Origin: Odontocerum albicorne
Taxonomy: Eukaryota > Arthropoda > Insecta > Trichoptera > Odontoceridae
Assembly: GCA_949825065.1 (NCBI GenBank)
Contig: OX463848.1
Location: forward strand, 38,857,380 to 38,921,379
Reading direction: 5' to 3'
DNA: 64,000 nucleotides
Shown here: positions 1 through 11,814 of the stretch, one piece after another
Numbering within the stretch: the stretch's first letter is position 1
How the letters are laid out: each line of letters opens with the position of its first letter
Position numbers and translations under genes: made by a program
The notes under the pieces: generated by a model
What the model saw: the letters and a program-made list of their open reading frames with translations, nothing else
Database searches by the model: none
Told to the model about the DNA's origin: nothing

Positions 1-235
1 TCGATCTCGATATATTTAGCCTTCTCCACATCCATGCACCTTCTTATACAGCTCCGTCAATATCTTGGATTAACCTTTTTTTTGTTTTAATAATTTACTT
101 GGTCTAGCCATACTTTCCTCGGTCTTTCTCTATCATACAACCAACCCACATTTTCACTGTAATTGTTTTATAAATTTTACTAAACTCATTCGTTCTACAT
201 GTTCAAACCATTAAAGTGAGTTTTTCTTGATATAT
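1..235 (-). pseudogene. LINE-B reverse-transcriptase C-terminal relic
   Basis: Read on the minus strand this gives broken peptide resembling the end of the LINE-B ORF seen elsewhere in the window: an R-G-K-Y-G then T-K stretch followed, after a gap, by M-W-R-R-L-N. The cttggtctagccatacttt segment recurs at 3945 and is the plus-strand image of the same conserved region. No intact frame remains. The window edge cuts it. This is a relic by similarity to other copies here; the LINE clade is not determined. Confidence 0.5.
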
Positions 236-285
236 CAGTCTTAAGTTCAGACTCATTTTTATTTACTTCTTACCATATTCTATCA

Positions 286-427
286 TGTAACCTAATTGGT
301 AAGACGCCTATCTTCCATAGGTTGCAGGTTAGATTTGCGCTGGTAACTAATTTCAGTGTATTTTTCACTTAAGACCTCTTTAATAATTCTGATTGGTTCG
401 AAGATATTGCTACATGGTAATAAGCCC
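286..427 (+). repeat. tRNA-derived SINE, degraded copy
   Basis: It holds a box-A-like cctaattggtaagacgcc, a B-box-like ggttgcaggttagatttg, and then the family tail (gattggttcgaagatattgc followed by catggtaataa). Order and spacing match the better copies at 2752-2935 and 60088-60272, with several substitutions. Confidence 0.6.
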
Positions 428-429
428 TT

Positions 430-1430
430 CACGTTATACTGTATACTATACATGCAATTCTGCAGCAGTTTTCTTCAAATGGTAACAGAATAACAATGCT
501 ATCCGCAAATCGTAGTTTTCAGGCACAAAAACAGACATGTGCAACGCTATGAAAACATATGTAGTTGTATTAAACTTGTATTGTGAGTTCAAAGTCTTTG
601 ACAAATGTAAACACAAGAAAAATGTGCCAATGACGCGGTTTGACAGTTACTACATTGACAACTAGAGCCATCTATTAGCAAATTCCGGTTTCATATTTAC
701 ATACCTGATATACTAACATATAATGACATATGGCCCAAGTGCAGCCCGCACTAATCCCCACGTAAAATATTTGGCCCTCTTACAACAAAAGGTTGCCGAC
801 CCAAGTGTTATACTATAGATTGTCACTACAAGAATTATTTTTAATTCATACGTTTCCCAGCATTTTTAGACGAAGCATTATTATGTATTATATTTGGTAA
901 CAAACTACTTAAGTATTTTTATGATAAAATGTTTTAAATATAACATATATGATTAGAACTTATCAAAATCCCTTAAACGTTTCACGTTCGTAAAATTTTT
1001 ATTATTTTTTTTTTATAATATATTTTTCGAAACACTCATTCGATATAATTAGTAAAAATTAAGGAGAATGTTTTATTTTCATGTCCTGTATTTAATTTTA
1101 TAGCTATCGAATCAGAGGCAATGTTTTTTTGCATCGTCCGTACATTGAACTTGGAAAAGAATCCGGAATTAAGCAGAAAAGATACAACGAAAATTCGTTA
1201 GTTTTACCTTTAAAATTAATGTCATCGGTTGACTTTGATTTACGAGTATTTACGGGATAAATACAGGCGGTAGAAATTTAGCGAAAAAAACACAAAAGTA
1301 TGGCAACATTAGGAAATAATATTGAATTCAAAATCATTTAAATAAAATTCGATTAAATACATTACAAATTACGTTACTTTTTTCATAAAATTTCGATCGA
1401 TGATTTTCGCGATATTTTTGATAAGACAAC
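430..1430. other. AT-rich stretch without recognised genes
   Basis: No open frame with recognisable homology and no repeat family is seen here. One TACGAGTA motif lies at 1241-1248 (see findings). Confidence 0.5.
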
Positions 1431-1437
1431 CTTAATT

Positions 1438-1560
1438 TCTAACCGGAGGTTGCGGGATCGATTCCCATTAAAATATATTTCTTTAAAAAAGAGTATCAGT
1501 AAAGTTTTAAGTTAAGAAACTTTTAGTTCTGGTTGGTTGTAAGTGATTGCCACATAATAT
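1438..1560 (+). repeat. SINE, partial copy lacking most of the A-box region
   Basis: It starts at ccggaggttgcgggatcgat (B-box region) and ends with the family tail ctggttggttgtaagtgatt plus gccacataat. The tRNA-like 5' part is missing. Confidence 0.6.
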
Positions 1561-1674
1561 TAATGCTGAGAGGTTATGTAATGATAGTTAGATGATAATT
1601 TATATTTATATATAGTTAATAGCATATTTATATTAAAACCAACGTCTCAAAGCAACGGAAATGAAGGTGTAAAG

Positions 1675-2350
1675 TGTACACACAACTATCACGCCATCTC
1701 CATGTCGGGATAAGCAGAGAGGAAAGAGTGTCAGGCTTAAGTTCACTTTCGTATTATTAACATATTTCATTGCACGCATTTCTACAGCATTGATTCTGCA
1801 ATTCCTTTAAGTTTTTTCAATACCCAAGTTTCACTTCCATATTTCAAAATCATGCACAATATCTAAAACTACTGTAGTGGGCTATCATCTTAACAGATTT
1901 TGACACTAGCCAATCACAGTATATATGCCATTCGATATCCCTCTTAACTTTTCCATCGTATGAAAAAATACTATCCAAATAGGAGAATTCCTCAACTCGC
2001 TCCAATATTTCATTGTTCACCCATGTATCACAGTTATTTTTCCTTTCACACTTTTCTATCACCATGACTTTCGATTTCACATCATTCACTTTAAGATCTT
2101 TTTCAAAATAAATCAATCTACATGCATTCCCATTCGACATTTGTATACCACTCATGAACCTCTGTAGTTCTTTCACACATAAATCTACACATACGTAAAT
2201 ATCAAACAACCAGGGTGACATTACGCATCCTTGATTTACCCCTTTTAAAATATTAAACCACCAAGTCAAAGCATCGTTCACTGTAAATATCACCAAAATA
2301 AGAAAATTATGCGACATCGAAACCGTTGAAAGAAAACTTTTCTTGCGCAA
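1675..2350 (-). pseudogene. LINE-B reverse-transcriptase relic
   Basis: A 166-codon minus-strand frame (2350 to 1850) contains VNQGCVMSPWLFDIY, which is RT motif 4 (usually GVRQGC-LSP-LFN-Y), and then KSKVMVIEKCER and VEEFSYLDSIFSYDG, which are typical of the RT thumb region of LINEs. The YADD block expected between them has been deleted. Below 1850 the frame is broken, but sequence similar to the C-terminus of other copies continues to about 1675. It is 5'-truncated and inactive. Confidence 0.75.
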
Positions 2351-2751
2351 ATATGCGGGAAAATTTATGATTCAATGTTCCACTGAATCGTATTCAGAAT
2401 AATCCCTCACTCGATCACCAGACAAACCACACAAAATATAGGACAACAGACAGTTGACATGTCAGGAACAATAGAATATAACAGTTCGTTGACATATGTG
2501 AAAAGGAAAGTATACTAAAACTTATTTATTTGGTTACTGAAAAACGAATGTTATAATACGAGTATAATCTATAGTATAGAATAATCGATATGTTATTCCA
2601 TTGAAAGTAGTCATATTTATCCTTTTATAATGGATAACGAATATGAAATAAACGAGCAGTCAATATCATACTGACACCATCGTTAACGTACTTCAAAAAG
2701 TGAAAAACATTACATCTATTATTTCATTGTATTACACTTTTGTTGTATACA

Positions 2752-2935
2752 GTATTAGGTGGACTTATTGCCGTGCGACAATGTCTTCCAGCCAACCAGA
2801 AAGACGTTAGAGATGCTTTAAGTAAAAATCAGACTAGAATCCTTTTTATTTTTAATCTGGATTCCAACGGGAATCGAATCCGCAACCTCCGGGCAGGGAG
2901 ATAAATGTCTTACCAACTAGGCCACGGAGGTCGTC
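2752..2935 (-). repeat. SINE, nearly complete copy
   Basis: Read on minus: head cctccgtggcctagttggta (A-box type), ggttgcggattcgattcc (B-box type), a body with attctagtctg, then ctttctggttggctggaaga and gcacggcaataagtccacc as tail. This tRNA-derived SINE architecture recurs more than a dozen times in the window. It is not a functional tRNA: the acceptor stem is not closed and there is a long 3' body. Confidence 0.85.
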
Positions 2936-3384
2936 GTCTCCCTTCAATAACATAATGTAATTCTCCTGGTTTCCTTCTTCCTATTTTCCAATTTCCCTTT
3001 CCTTCCTCTCGACAAGCAATGAATGACCTTGCTAAAATTGTCTTTGTTTTTTTTTTCTTATTGTGTAGTTTTTTTTTTCTATATATCAATAGTTCAGTTC
3101 TTTCCCACCACCACAACGCGCGCTATTATGGGGGTCAAAATAAGTCACATCCAGCGCGATTAATATACTAATTTTGATTAAAGATATATATTCATCTCTT
3201 CCTATACCCATGACTTTACGGTCATATTTATTTTGTCAAAAAATGGAGTAAACAACAGTTTGTTCCGATCATCTCCCTTCGGTGTGTTATCGGATCAAGT
3301 ACAGTGGTGTGGTCGGTAAGTTTGCTGGTATACAACGGCTCACGCACTTAAAAAACAAATTCCTTTGATTTCCAACTGAATTGA

Positions 3385-3440
3385 CGTTGGAATGGCGAGA
3401 GGATCCTCGACTATGAGACCCAGCAACGACGATAAACCAA
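3385..3440 (+). repeat. Interspersed repeat with gaggatcctcgact core
   Basis: The block ggaatggcgagaggatcctc, gactatgag and cagcaacgacgat is shared with 15755-15850 and 42895-42990. All three encode a similar short frame (M-A-R-G-S-S-T), which probably reflects repeat homology and not a gene. Element type unknown. Confidence 0.5.
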
Positions 3441-3774
3441 TTGTATTGTTGGTGGGAAGAGATTACCACTTTGTAATAAAATCACAATATTGTATACTGT
3501 TAGATTTAAATAAATAAATATGGTATCCTTTTTCGAATATGAAATTACTACATAACGTTAATTACAAGTTTTCTTATCTTAATGGTTATAATTTTCAACA
3601 CGACATTATTTTAACGGACATATTTGAAGCTATCGAGATATAATTACATGAATCATTTTAAATAAGCCTTGAGGACTTTTGAATGAAGTACGTAACAAAA
3701 TATCCGCTTTGTTGATCATCGGAATCATATATTAAAATAAACAAAATAATTCAACTATCAACACACATATATTC

Positions 3775-4225
3775 TTATCACCACGCCAGTTCCTTGTCGG
3801 AGTAGGCAGAGAGTACAGAACGCCAGATTTTGCTATTGCAACACACATCTTTCGCCTCTTCTACATTCATAGACTTACTCATGCTAAATCCCACAATTCA
3901 TCTGACTTTTAACATTTACTTCTTTCAAAATATAATTCACTTGATCCAACCATACTTCCTTGATTATCCTGTTCAATATCATTCACTCAAGTTTCCACTG
4001 TGGATTTGTTTTTTGTTAATTCATTTGTTCTATATTTTTAAACTATCTCAAAGTATCCTTTTTTCATCTTATATAATAATATATTTACTTTAAACTCACA
4101 AACCATTTCTTATCCAGTAAATTCCTTCCTTCTCAATCTTCGCATTTTTACAGTATTTATTCGAATCCTTTCAGTAGTTACCACGTCCACGTTTTACATC
4201 CATACATTCAAATTGGTATCTAAAT
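3775..4225 (-). pseudogene. LINE-B 3'-end relic
   Basis: It opens with ccttgtcggagtaggcagag, which on the minus strand is the C-terminal Y-P-T-G-K-like end shared with 1690, 12790, 18030, 28930 and 48820. A ttgatccaaccatacttcct block matches position 100. Frames are broken. Confidence 0.6.
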
Positions 4226-4229
4226 AGTA

Positions 4230-5140
4230 AAATGAATTATGACAAAAATCTTTCATATAAATAATTGTATAATACAAATAACTCAAATGTCTACCGAATG
4301 GAGGTCTAACTGAAATGTGAATCACTGAAATAAAAAAAAACAATTTCATGAAAAACCGTCACTAATCTTAAGTTGATAATTTCATTCAGCGTTTTTGTTA
4401 ATGTATCAATAAAAATAGTTATCTACTTATTTTTATTTACTTAACAGCCGACATAGAATGCAATATTAATGAAAATTTAAACATATTTCTATTAAACATA
4501 GTTTTAATTATTAATTTGCATATTTTCCCAAAAGAGCATATTTTTTGTCACCCATAGAAAAATATTATTTTTCGATTATTATAATATGTATGTACGAATA
4601 CTAACAAAAAAACACAGTTATATACAATACAAAAAATAAAATATTTACATTAATACTCGTTCTCTTCTGTTTTTTTTTTACATTATTTTTGTTTGAGATA
4701 AGAAAAAAAATATATTCAGTCAAATATTTATCAGTATTTTTTTTATGTATGAAAGGAAATTAAATACTATATTTAATAATGTTATAACCATCCCTTTTTT
4801 TACACAAAATTTATATTTGACTCCAGGTATAAATAAGTTACCTATAATTAATTTAATCTTAAAATATGTTTTTTTATAATAAATTTAAAATCTTACCTTA
4901 CAAAATGAGGTTGTATATAATTTTCAAACTTTCTTAATTTTCAAAAGTTCAAAGCACTTTCACTTTAAACTCAAAAGCTCACACAATAAAAATAACACCT
5001 ATTTTTTTTTTATATAAAAAAAGGAATTTGGCACGACCGTTAAAATAAAAAATCAACAGCCAAAATCAAAGTATATCATAAAAATAAAAATAATTCGATC
5101 GATCGCATTTTTTTTTTCAAATATCGAACAATATTCAATT
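4230..5140. other. AT-rich stretch, nothing recognised
   Basis: Homopolymer-rich sequence with no recognisable coding or repeat signature. Confidence 0.5.
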
Positions 5141-5142
5141 CT

Positions 5143-5418
5143 CTATTTAACACCTAACGAAGAAGCGGCGCGAAGCGGAGCGTTCCTTTTTTGAATGCAA
5201 AAGAAAAGCTCTTTTTTCCAGTTTTCCCGCGCACCGCTGTCCTTGTTGCGCCGAAGGTCGCGGCCAATGTTATTGTGATGCTTCGCCACTGAGCGGGCGG
5301 TACTTATAGCCTCTTCGTATAGGGTTAACTCGCCGGTACATACCTTCCATGTAACATCTTGAAATGTGCGCCACAGTCTTATCTCAGGTTGACCCATTGG
5401 CATCCTGAATCTGTGCAT
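5143..5418 (-). CDS. Unidentified ORF or possible exon, 91 codons
   Basis: The ORF stands out because its GC content is visibly higher than the surrounding AT-rich DNA. It encodes a basic protein starting MHRFRMPMGQPEIRLW and ending RAASSLGVK. I recognise no domain. On the minus strand it is preceded by tgtatttttag (acceptor-like) and contains gaaggtatgt (donor-like) after codon ~26, so a shorter exon is an alternative. It could also be a fragment of an old element. Function unknown. Confidence 0.2.
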   Translation of the reverse strand: MHRFRMPMGQPEIRLWRTFQDVTWKVCTGELTLYEEAISTARSVAKHHNNIGRDLRRNKDSGARENWKKELFFCIQKRNAPLRAASSLGVK

Positions 5419-5429
5419 TTTACTAAAAA

Positions 5430-7500
5430 TACAACATAAGTCATTTTAATTGTCTTATCATTTATAAAACTCAATACGGATTTTTCCCTAATAGGTCGTT
5501 CAATCAGGACATCATTTTTTACGTCAATATTTTTATGATAAATGAAAAAATAAAAAATAAGGTAAAACAATCAACGGCTTGTTATCATTTCAAATCAAGT
5601 TTTTGATTTTGACTAATTTATTATTGTTTTCAATATAGTTTCATATATGATAAGTTAACATTGAGAAAAGTCAGTGATTTTTATAAAATTTTATTTATTT
5701 ATTAACAAAACGAAACAACTCTTACAGAATAAAAAAAAACGAGAATAAAATTTTTGTTTGATTATGTCAAGCAAAATTTATAATTATTATAGTACACCAT
5801 TTCACTTAATCGAATTTACTATGGACGAGCGAAACGAAGTTCGTCTATATCCTCATTAAAATCTATATTTGCTTTATATTTGTGACCATATTTCTACAAT
5901 AATCCAGTACGTAAAAGAATGACAAAAATAATACGAACAATTATATTTCTAATCAACAGACATAGTTAATTGGCGTTTCAAACCTACATTTCAATAAGAA
6001 AAAATACTTCATTCAATGGAACGGTCGGCCATTTATTTAAACATCCTTTTAATATTTTACATTTATTTCAATGAAAGTTTCAACAATACATAGAACTAGT
6101 AAAAATTCATTAAGTTTTTTTATAAAGTTAATAATTATTTATCTAAAAATTAAATAAATATGTTCCAGTATTCTACTTTTTTGTATTATATGTCTTAAAC
6201 TTCTTAAAATTTCTGTTTTTCAGGACTCTTAATACCAAAATTTTATCAATAAAACACTTTTAAAATTTGAACATTTGGAAATTGTCTCACTTCCAAAACA
6301 ATTAAATCAAAACCCGTTTTTTATCTACTTTCTTACTATATTTATAAATTGAGAATGTTTGTTTTTTTTTAAATATGTTAAAAAATATTTTTGAGATCTC
6401 GATAAAAATAAATATTTATTCGCTTCGTAGGAATAATGTTATTGATGCCACTAGAAATGAAAGGATAAAGGATGCAATGAGAAAATGGGTTAAGTACATA
6501 TCTATCTTCGCAACACTTACCCGCCATAAGATGTATGACCGCGAGATTCAATAAAGCAGATCGATTCTTGAATATAAACCATTAAAAGGTTCGAAGCATT
6601 CACTGCATCGTACTTTAAGTGGAATAAGTTACTTTTGTTCTTTTTCAACTGTCGAAAATCTTATTTCAAATTGTTAGTACTAGTTAGTACATATAATAAT
6701 AAATGCAAGAAATAATCAATCCACGTTTTATTGGTTTAAAGATAATTGGAAAAATTTAATATCCCTTTTTATGGAAAAAAATGTTTATATAGTAAATTTG
6801 TTAATAAAATAAACACTTTAACGATTAGATGTTTTTGCGTTTGGATAATTGATGTATAATCATTCGATTTTGACAATAAAATGAGATAAAAATAACTATG
6901 GGTTGAATCTTTCTTGCAAATATACGCGTAAATCCAAATGAGCGATTCTAATTTGGAAAATGATGTTCGAAATTTGACTTGAATAGTTTTAAAAAATGGC
7001 GTACGTTTAAAAATAAATCTATGAATATGTTTTGACAATGTGCCGGAAGTTTGTTGGAAAATTTTAAAATAATTTTCTTACAATATCGATTTGTTCAGAC
7101 GTGACAGAAAATTTTCAGTAATGACAGCGTATATATAATATATGGATGCAAATTATCCAAGGTGACAGAAAATAACGCATTGTTATGAAATATTTCAGCG
7201 ATTTGTCTAACCGAGACTTTAAGGAAAATCTGTTGAAAATTGTTTTCGTTGCTGTGTTACGTTGGTTTTAATGACGACCGACGTATCTAGAGCGTTGCAG
7301 CTTTCATTCTCAATAAATAAGAAACAAAATTCAAATAAAAACATCAAACAAACGAACTTTAAAAAATTATATATTACATAACAAAAATGGAAATCAATAA
7401 AATAATTAAAAACATCAAAACGGAAAAATATTTATGTACAAAACAGAAAAGAAATGTATTGCGTAAGTAAAAAATATTAAAAGAAAATTAAAAAAAACTG
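5430..7500. other. AT-rich stretch, nothing recognised
   Basis: Two kilobases of very AT-rich DNA. The open frames are short and of low complexity, such as 5379-5570 and 6769-7038 on minus, and look like chance frames. Confidence 0.5.
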
Positions 7501-7539
7501 CTTTTTATTTATTTAATAAATGTTTTCTAAATCACGTGC

Positions 7540-7990
7540 CCAATGCCCAACGTCGTGGACTTATGCTATTTCTCGAACTCGGCACACCACCTGTCTCCAT
7601 TCTTCCCAGTTCTATGCCATGTTGAATACAGCATTTAAAGAGTATGTTGTAAACTCGTCATTAGATCCGTTCAACTTATAAGGCACCTTCCTCTTTCCCG
7701 CCTTCCCTCAACTGTCTCCATGATCACCAATTTCTCCAGATATTCATTTCTTTCTAGCATCATGCCCAAAGTACGTTAGGATTATTTTTCAACATGTTGT
7801 CGAAAGTCTTTCGGCAATCTATGATTCTTGGATGATAGAAGCGTTGGTGCGCCTTGCGGAGCATCCACTTCCACGACATCTCGAAGACATCTATAATTTT
7901 TCCTCTCTATAGTGCTATGGAAAATATTACAACTAGACTGACTTTTGATCTTCAGAGTATAAAACGATTAGTCCATATCTATATCAAATG
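7540..7990 (-). pseudogene. LINE reverse-transcriptase C-terminal relic
   Basis: Minus-strand translation in shifted frames gives MMLERNEYLEKLVIMETVEG followed by R-R-E-R-G-R, and later a W-E-E-W-R-Q-V-V block. This order (motif ending E-G-R-R-G-R, then D/N-W-E-x-W) is the usual C-terminus of RTE/jockey-type LINE polymerases. At least two frameshifts and several stops are present. Confidence 0.65.
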
Positions 7991-8195
7991 AATTAAAAAT
8001 CATAGTAAATTCAAAAAAGTGGCATAAAATGGTTGAACAGGAAGCTGATAACATGATAGTACTACATACTTCCATAGCAGAAACTAAATCTTTCAAATCG
8101 CTGTTCTATACTAAGAAACTGTCTGTTTCAGACTCTATATCGTCGAATTATTGATACAAATCAATTTAATTTCACTGTTTCTGAGATATTTTAAT

Positions 8196-8672
8196 TTAAA
8201 AGTAGATCTTGAATGCCTTGTTCTTCATGGGATGAAAATGGGGATCTTCATGAATAATATGGTTTAAGCGGTCCTCATCGAAGTCCACTGGTCGTCCGGA
8301 ACGCTCCATGTCTTTCAGGTCGAAATTACCGTCTTTGAAACGCAAAAACCATCGATGAGCTGTCCTTTAATTCATAGCATCTTCAACGTACACTTCGCAA
8401 ATATCGCAAGCAGCTTTATTCCCTCGATTGAACGCGAACAGAAGGATGTGTCGAAAATGCTCACTTTCGTCTACTTGACATTCCATTTTGAAGGCTCGTA
8501 ATCAAATAAAATAATATATGTAACGTAAAAGCAAACACAATATCTTGTAAAGCAGAACATTTTCTTTCGAATGACGTATAATCTTTACCATTTTGTTTTA
8601 CTTTTGGTGCTCATTTTTAAATTGGAAAAAAACGGACAAAACTTATGTTAACACCCAATACAATATTTGAAT
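8196..8672 (-). pseudogene. Mariner-2: 5' end and N-terminal transposase fragment
   Basis: The minus-strand start at 8489 gives MECQVDESEHFRHILLFAFN, and then R-T-A-H-R-W-F-L-R-F-K-D-G-N-F-D and D-M-E-R-S-G-R-P. These are the two helix-turn-helix regions of mariner transposases (W-F-x-R-F-K-x-G-x-F and R-S-G-R-P). One in-frame stop interrupts it near residue 41, and similarity stops after ~90 residues. Upstream, tattgggtgttaacataag (rc of ~8655-8675) is the likely terminal inverted repeat next to a TA. The catalytic domain is absent. Confidence 0.75.
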
Positions 8673-8820
8673 AAATATCAACTCGGTGTTTATATGTTAT
8701 ATGCGAGTATTTGCATATTGAGTACTTATTGTTTATTCTTATTTATAATTAAATTTAAATCGATCTTTTTTTTTTCAATTACAATTAATTAAAAACAAAA
8801 ATTATATACACGATTTTTAT

Positions 8821-9133
8821 CTTATTTTATTTACACATGTCAAGAAATAATAACACAATATACGAAAACACATCAGACAATTTAATTTGGATACACAATT
8901 TTAATGGGTCTGGGTTTGTTGCCTTTCATTTATCGTATCCCCAGTCAACTAGGCTTTTGCCTGTATCTCACTGAATACATATAGCATGAAAAAATAAATT
9001 AACATTTCTTTCCAATATTTTATTGTATAAAACACCGTTGCATATTCTCATCAACCTGACAAACAGTGACACTCAATTACATACATATCAGTGACAAACT
9101 GACAAACAGTGACACTCAATTACGTACGTATAT
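8821..9133 (-). mobile_element. LINE-A 3' UTR (left palindrome arm)
   Basis: Minus-strand order matches the copy at 61190-61500: gtcactgtttgtcaggttga, gatacaggcaaaagcctagt, an aggcaacaaa block, cttgtcatgtgtaat-like end and A-rich tail. The aggc-aaaa-gcct hairpin typical of this tail is present. Only the UTR is here; the coding end lies at 11092-11470. Confidence 0.85.
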
Positions 9134-9183
9134 ATCACGCGAATCAAACCCCTCAGACTTCACAGGGGTTTGATTCGCGTGAT

Positions 9184-9480
9184 GTATAAAGTACATTTGT
9201 ATGTAATTGAGTGTCACTGTTTGTCAGGTTGATGAGAATATGCAACGAGGTTTTATACAATAAAATATTGGAAAGAAATGTTAATTTATTTTTTCATGCT
9301 ATATGTCTTCAGTGAGATACAGGCAAAAGCCTAGTTGACTGGGGATACGATAAATGAAAGGCAACAAAACCAGACCCATTAAAATTGTGTGTCCAAATTA
9401 AATTGTCTGATGTGTTTTCGTATATTGTGTTATTATTTCTTGACATGTGTAAATAAAATAAAATAAAAATCGTGTATATA
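9184..9480 (+). mobile_element. LINE-A 3' UTR (right palindrome arm)
   Basis: This is the inverted duplicate of 8821-9133, ending in an (aaat)n-like tail at about 9460-9480. It has no coding sequence of its own: it exists because of the inverted duplication and not through an independent insertion. Confidence 0.85.
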
Positions 9481-9584
9481 ATTTTTGTTTTTAATTAATT
9501 ATAATTGGAAAAAAAGATCGATTTAAATTTAATTATAAATAAGAATAAACAATACTCAATATGCAAATACTCGTATATAACATA

Positions 9585-10875
9585 GTAGGTTAGTCAAAAA
9601 GTTTTGAAAGCGACATCTATGGAGCAGTAGAAAACCAAAATTTCTACGCCATTTTAATATTTCATCTTTCATAAGAACGTACTCAAAATTTCATTTCGAT
9701 CTGTCAATTCATTCTTTATTTACAAGCCATTTGAAGTTGACGTGTCAGTGTATTTTTTAACAATGGAAAAATCCGAATATCGTGCAGTGATTAAATTCTT
9801 TGTTTTGGAAGGTTTATCGGCTACTGAGATCCATGCAAAGATGGTGAAAGTATTAAAGGAGTCTTCTCCTTCATTTCCAACTGTTCACCGATGGGTTTTG
9901 GAGTTTAAGCGTGGCCGTACAAGCGTTGAAGACGATCCACGCTCAGGACGTCCAAAAAGTGCATCAACACCAGAAATCATAGCGAAAATACAGGATATGG
10001 TTTTGAAAGATCATCGATCGACTGTGGATGTGATAGCTGACACCATAGGCTTCTCACATGGAACAACATGGCATATTTTGGCTGAAGTTTTGGGTTTCAA
10101 AAAACTGTGTGCACAATGGGTGCCGCATTTGCTAACAATGCAACAAAAACACGTTCGAATGCGACTTTCTGAGCAACATTTGGAGCAATTTCGAAAGGAT
10201 AAAAAGGATTTTCTGCGTCGATTCATCACTATGGATGAAACTTGGGTCTACCACCATGATCCTGAATCAAAACAAGAGGCTAAGGAGTGGTGTGAACCAG
10301 GCACTTTGGCTCCGAAGTGAGTTCGTGTCCAGAAATCGGCCAAGAAGGTGTTAGCGTCAGTTTTTTGGGATGCAAAAGTAATTTTATTGGTAGATTATCT
10401 CCAAACTGGTAAGACAATCAACTCTGATTATTATTGTGACCTTTTGGACCAGTTGGATGAAAAAAATTGTGAAAAAAGACCCGGTTTGCAGAAGAAAAAA
10501 ATCATTTTTCATCAAGACAATGCACCTGCTCACACAGCTCAAAAAACCATCGCGAAAATCAGTGAATTGGGTACGAATTGTTGCAGCATCCACCCTATTC
10601 GCCAGATTCAGTTCCCTCTGACTTCTGGCTGTTCTCACACTTCAAAAAATTCCTTCGTGGAAAGCATTTTTCATCAAACGAAGAGGTTATAGCCGTCGTA
10701 GAGGAGTATTTTGCAGGCCTTCCAGAAAGTCACTTCTGTGATGGGACAACAAAGTTGGAAGATCGTTGGACCAAGTGTATTGATCTTAAGGGAGACTATA
10801 CTGAGCAATAAAAGTGATTTCCCCCCCAAAAAAATGTATTTTCATTTCCGCTTTCAAAACTTTTTGACTAACCAG
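9585..10875 (+). mobile_element. Mariner-1, near-complete mariner transposon with TA target duplication
   Basis: The 1291-bp length is typical of mariners. The inner parts of the terminal inverted repeats match exactly over 25 bp: ggttagtcaaaaagttttga + aagcg at 9588-9612 and its complement at 10849-10873. It is flanked by TA at 9583-9584 and 10876-10877. The left palindrome arm (about 8695) preserves the uninterrupted sequence ataacatataaacaccgag, so the empty site confirms both insertion point and TA duplication. The coding region carries few lesions, so it is a recent arrival. Confidence 0.95.
9763..10811 (+). pseudogene. Mariner transposase (DD34D), disabled
   Basis: The start MEKSEYRAVIKFFVLEG is chosen over the upstream in-frame ATG at 9742 because it fits the family. 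An N-terminal helix-turn-helix and R-S-G-R-P (near residue 70) are visible, followed by TMDETWVYHH (first catalytic D), HQDNAPAH (second D) and YSPDSVPSDFWLF (third D), the mariner DDD set. An in-frame TGA at 10318-10320 and a single-base frameshift near 10570 break it into three frames. Normal length would be about 345 residues. It acts on its own terminal repeats by cut-and-paste at TA; this copy should be inactive. Confidence 0.93.
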
Positions 10876-11091
10876 TATAAACACCGAGTTGATATTTATT
10901 CAAATATTGTATAAGGTGCTAACATAAGTTGTGTCCGTTTTTTTTCAATTTAAAACTGAGCACCAAAAGTACAACAAACTGGTAGAGGTTATACGTCATT
11001 CGAAAGAAAATTTTCTGCTATACAAGATATTGTGTTTGCTTTTACGTTACATATATTATTTTATTTGATTACAAGCCTTCAAAATGGAATG

Positions 11092-11470
11092 AATGACAGG
11101 CCAAAACGTTCATCCCACAATAAACCGCACACAATCATTAAAAAAAAAAACACACTCAAGAGTTCACACAAACCATTGATACAAGTCATTCCTCCTACAA
11201 GCCCAAGTATTCAAACTCTTGTTGCAACAACAACCACACTCCGATCGACGGCCTATTTTTTCCTCTTTGCCTTTATACAATTCAGCACCCCATTGAATGT
11301 CATGGAAGCCAAATAAGCATATTGTCTTTAGGCAAAAGATGTTTTAACTCTAGGGATGGTGAACATTTGATCAGTTGCCATTGACATGTGTCTCTTTTGC
11401 AACTGCATCTTCCCTTCCTCTCGATGATAGTGCCAAAGAATGGACTTGTAATGTAAGTTGGCTATTCAAT
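11092..11470 (-). pseudogene. LINE-A ORF C-terminal relic cut off from its 3' UTR
   Basis: Minus-strand sequence aligns with 60830-61180: tttggcactatcatcgagag, gcaactgatcaaatgttcac, catccctagagttaaaacat. Frames are broken by indels. At 11091/11092 it meets the inverted duplication, not its own UTR. The matching UTR is on the far side of the palindrome (8821-9133), which suggests that the palindrome formed inside this element. Confidence 0.8.
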
Positions 11471-11814
11471 CTAAGTAATTGATTATCAATACACAAAAAT
11501 ATTAATTTACAATCGTATTTCAGTGCCTAAATTCATATTATCGTTCAGCATATCCGAATTGGTGATTCGACCATATTGAAGAACGTAGTTGGGAAAAATA
11601 TGGTTTTCCTTTCCAGTAACCGAGCCTTTGAATTTAGAAACACTTGAATAGAAACGACAAAATCACACAGTTCCTCATTTTGGATGTTGGCAATACTACC
11701 ACCCGTGAAGAAAAAACAACACTCACACGCGTACTTAGTGCATGCATGTACTGTCATAAAAATACCTATAATCAGACTAGGACCCTTTTTTTAGATACCA
11801 TCGTAAAACGAACC

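Larger units (their letters stand above)
8479..11091. repeat. Large inverted duplication (near-palindrome)
   Basis: The left arm (8479-9153) and right arm (9164-9584 plus 10878-11091) are reverse complements over about 630-670 bp with scattered differences, separated by a 10-bp spacer (cagacttcac). From the centre outward, each arm contains a LINE-A 3' UTR, a short AT-rich segment, and the 5' end of mariner-2 up to and including its ATG. The right arm alone is interrupted by mariner-1. The left arm carries an extra partial duplication of the cagtgacactcaattac block around 9060-9120. Confidence 0.9.

Noticed and set aside
3830..4093. 87-codon plus-strand ORF
   Set aside because: It lies antisense over a LINE-B relic and is a low-complexity hydrophobic reading of pyrimidine-rich DNA.
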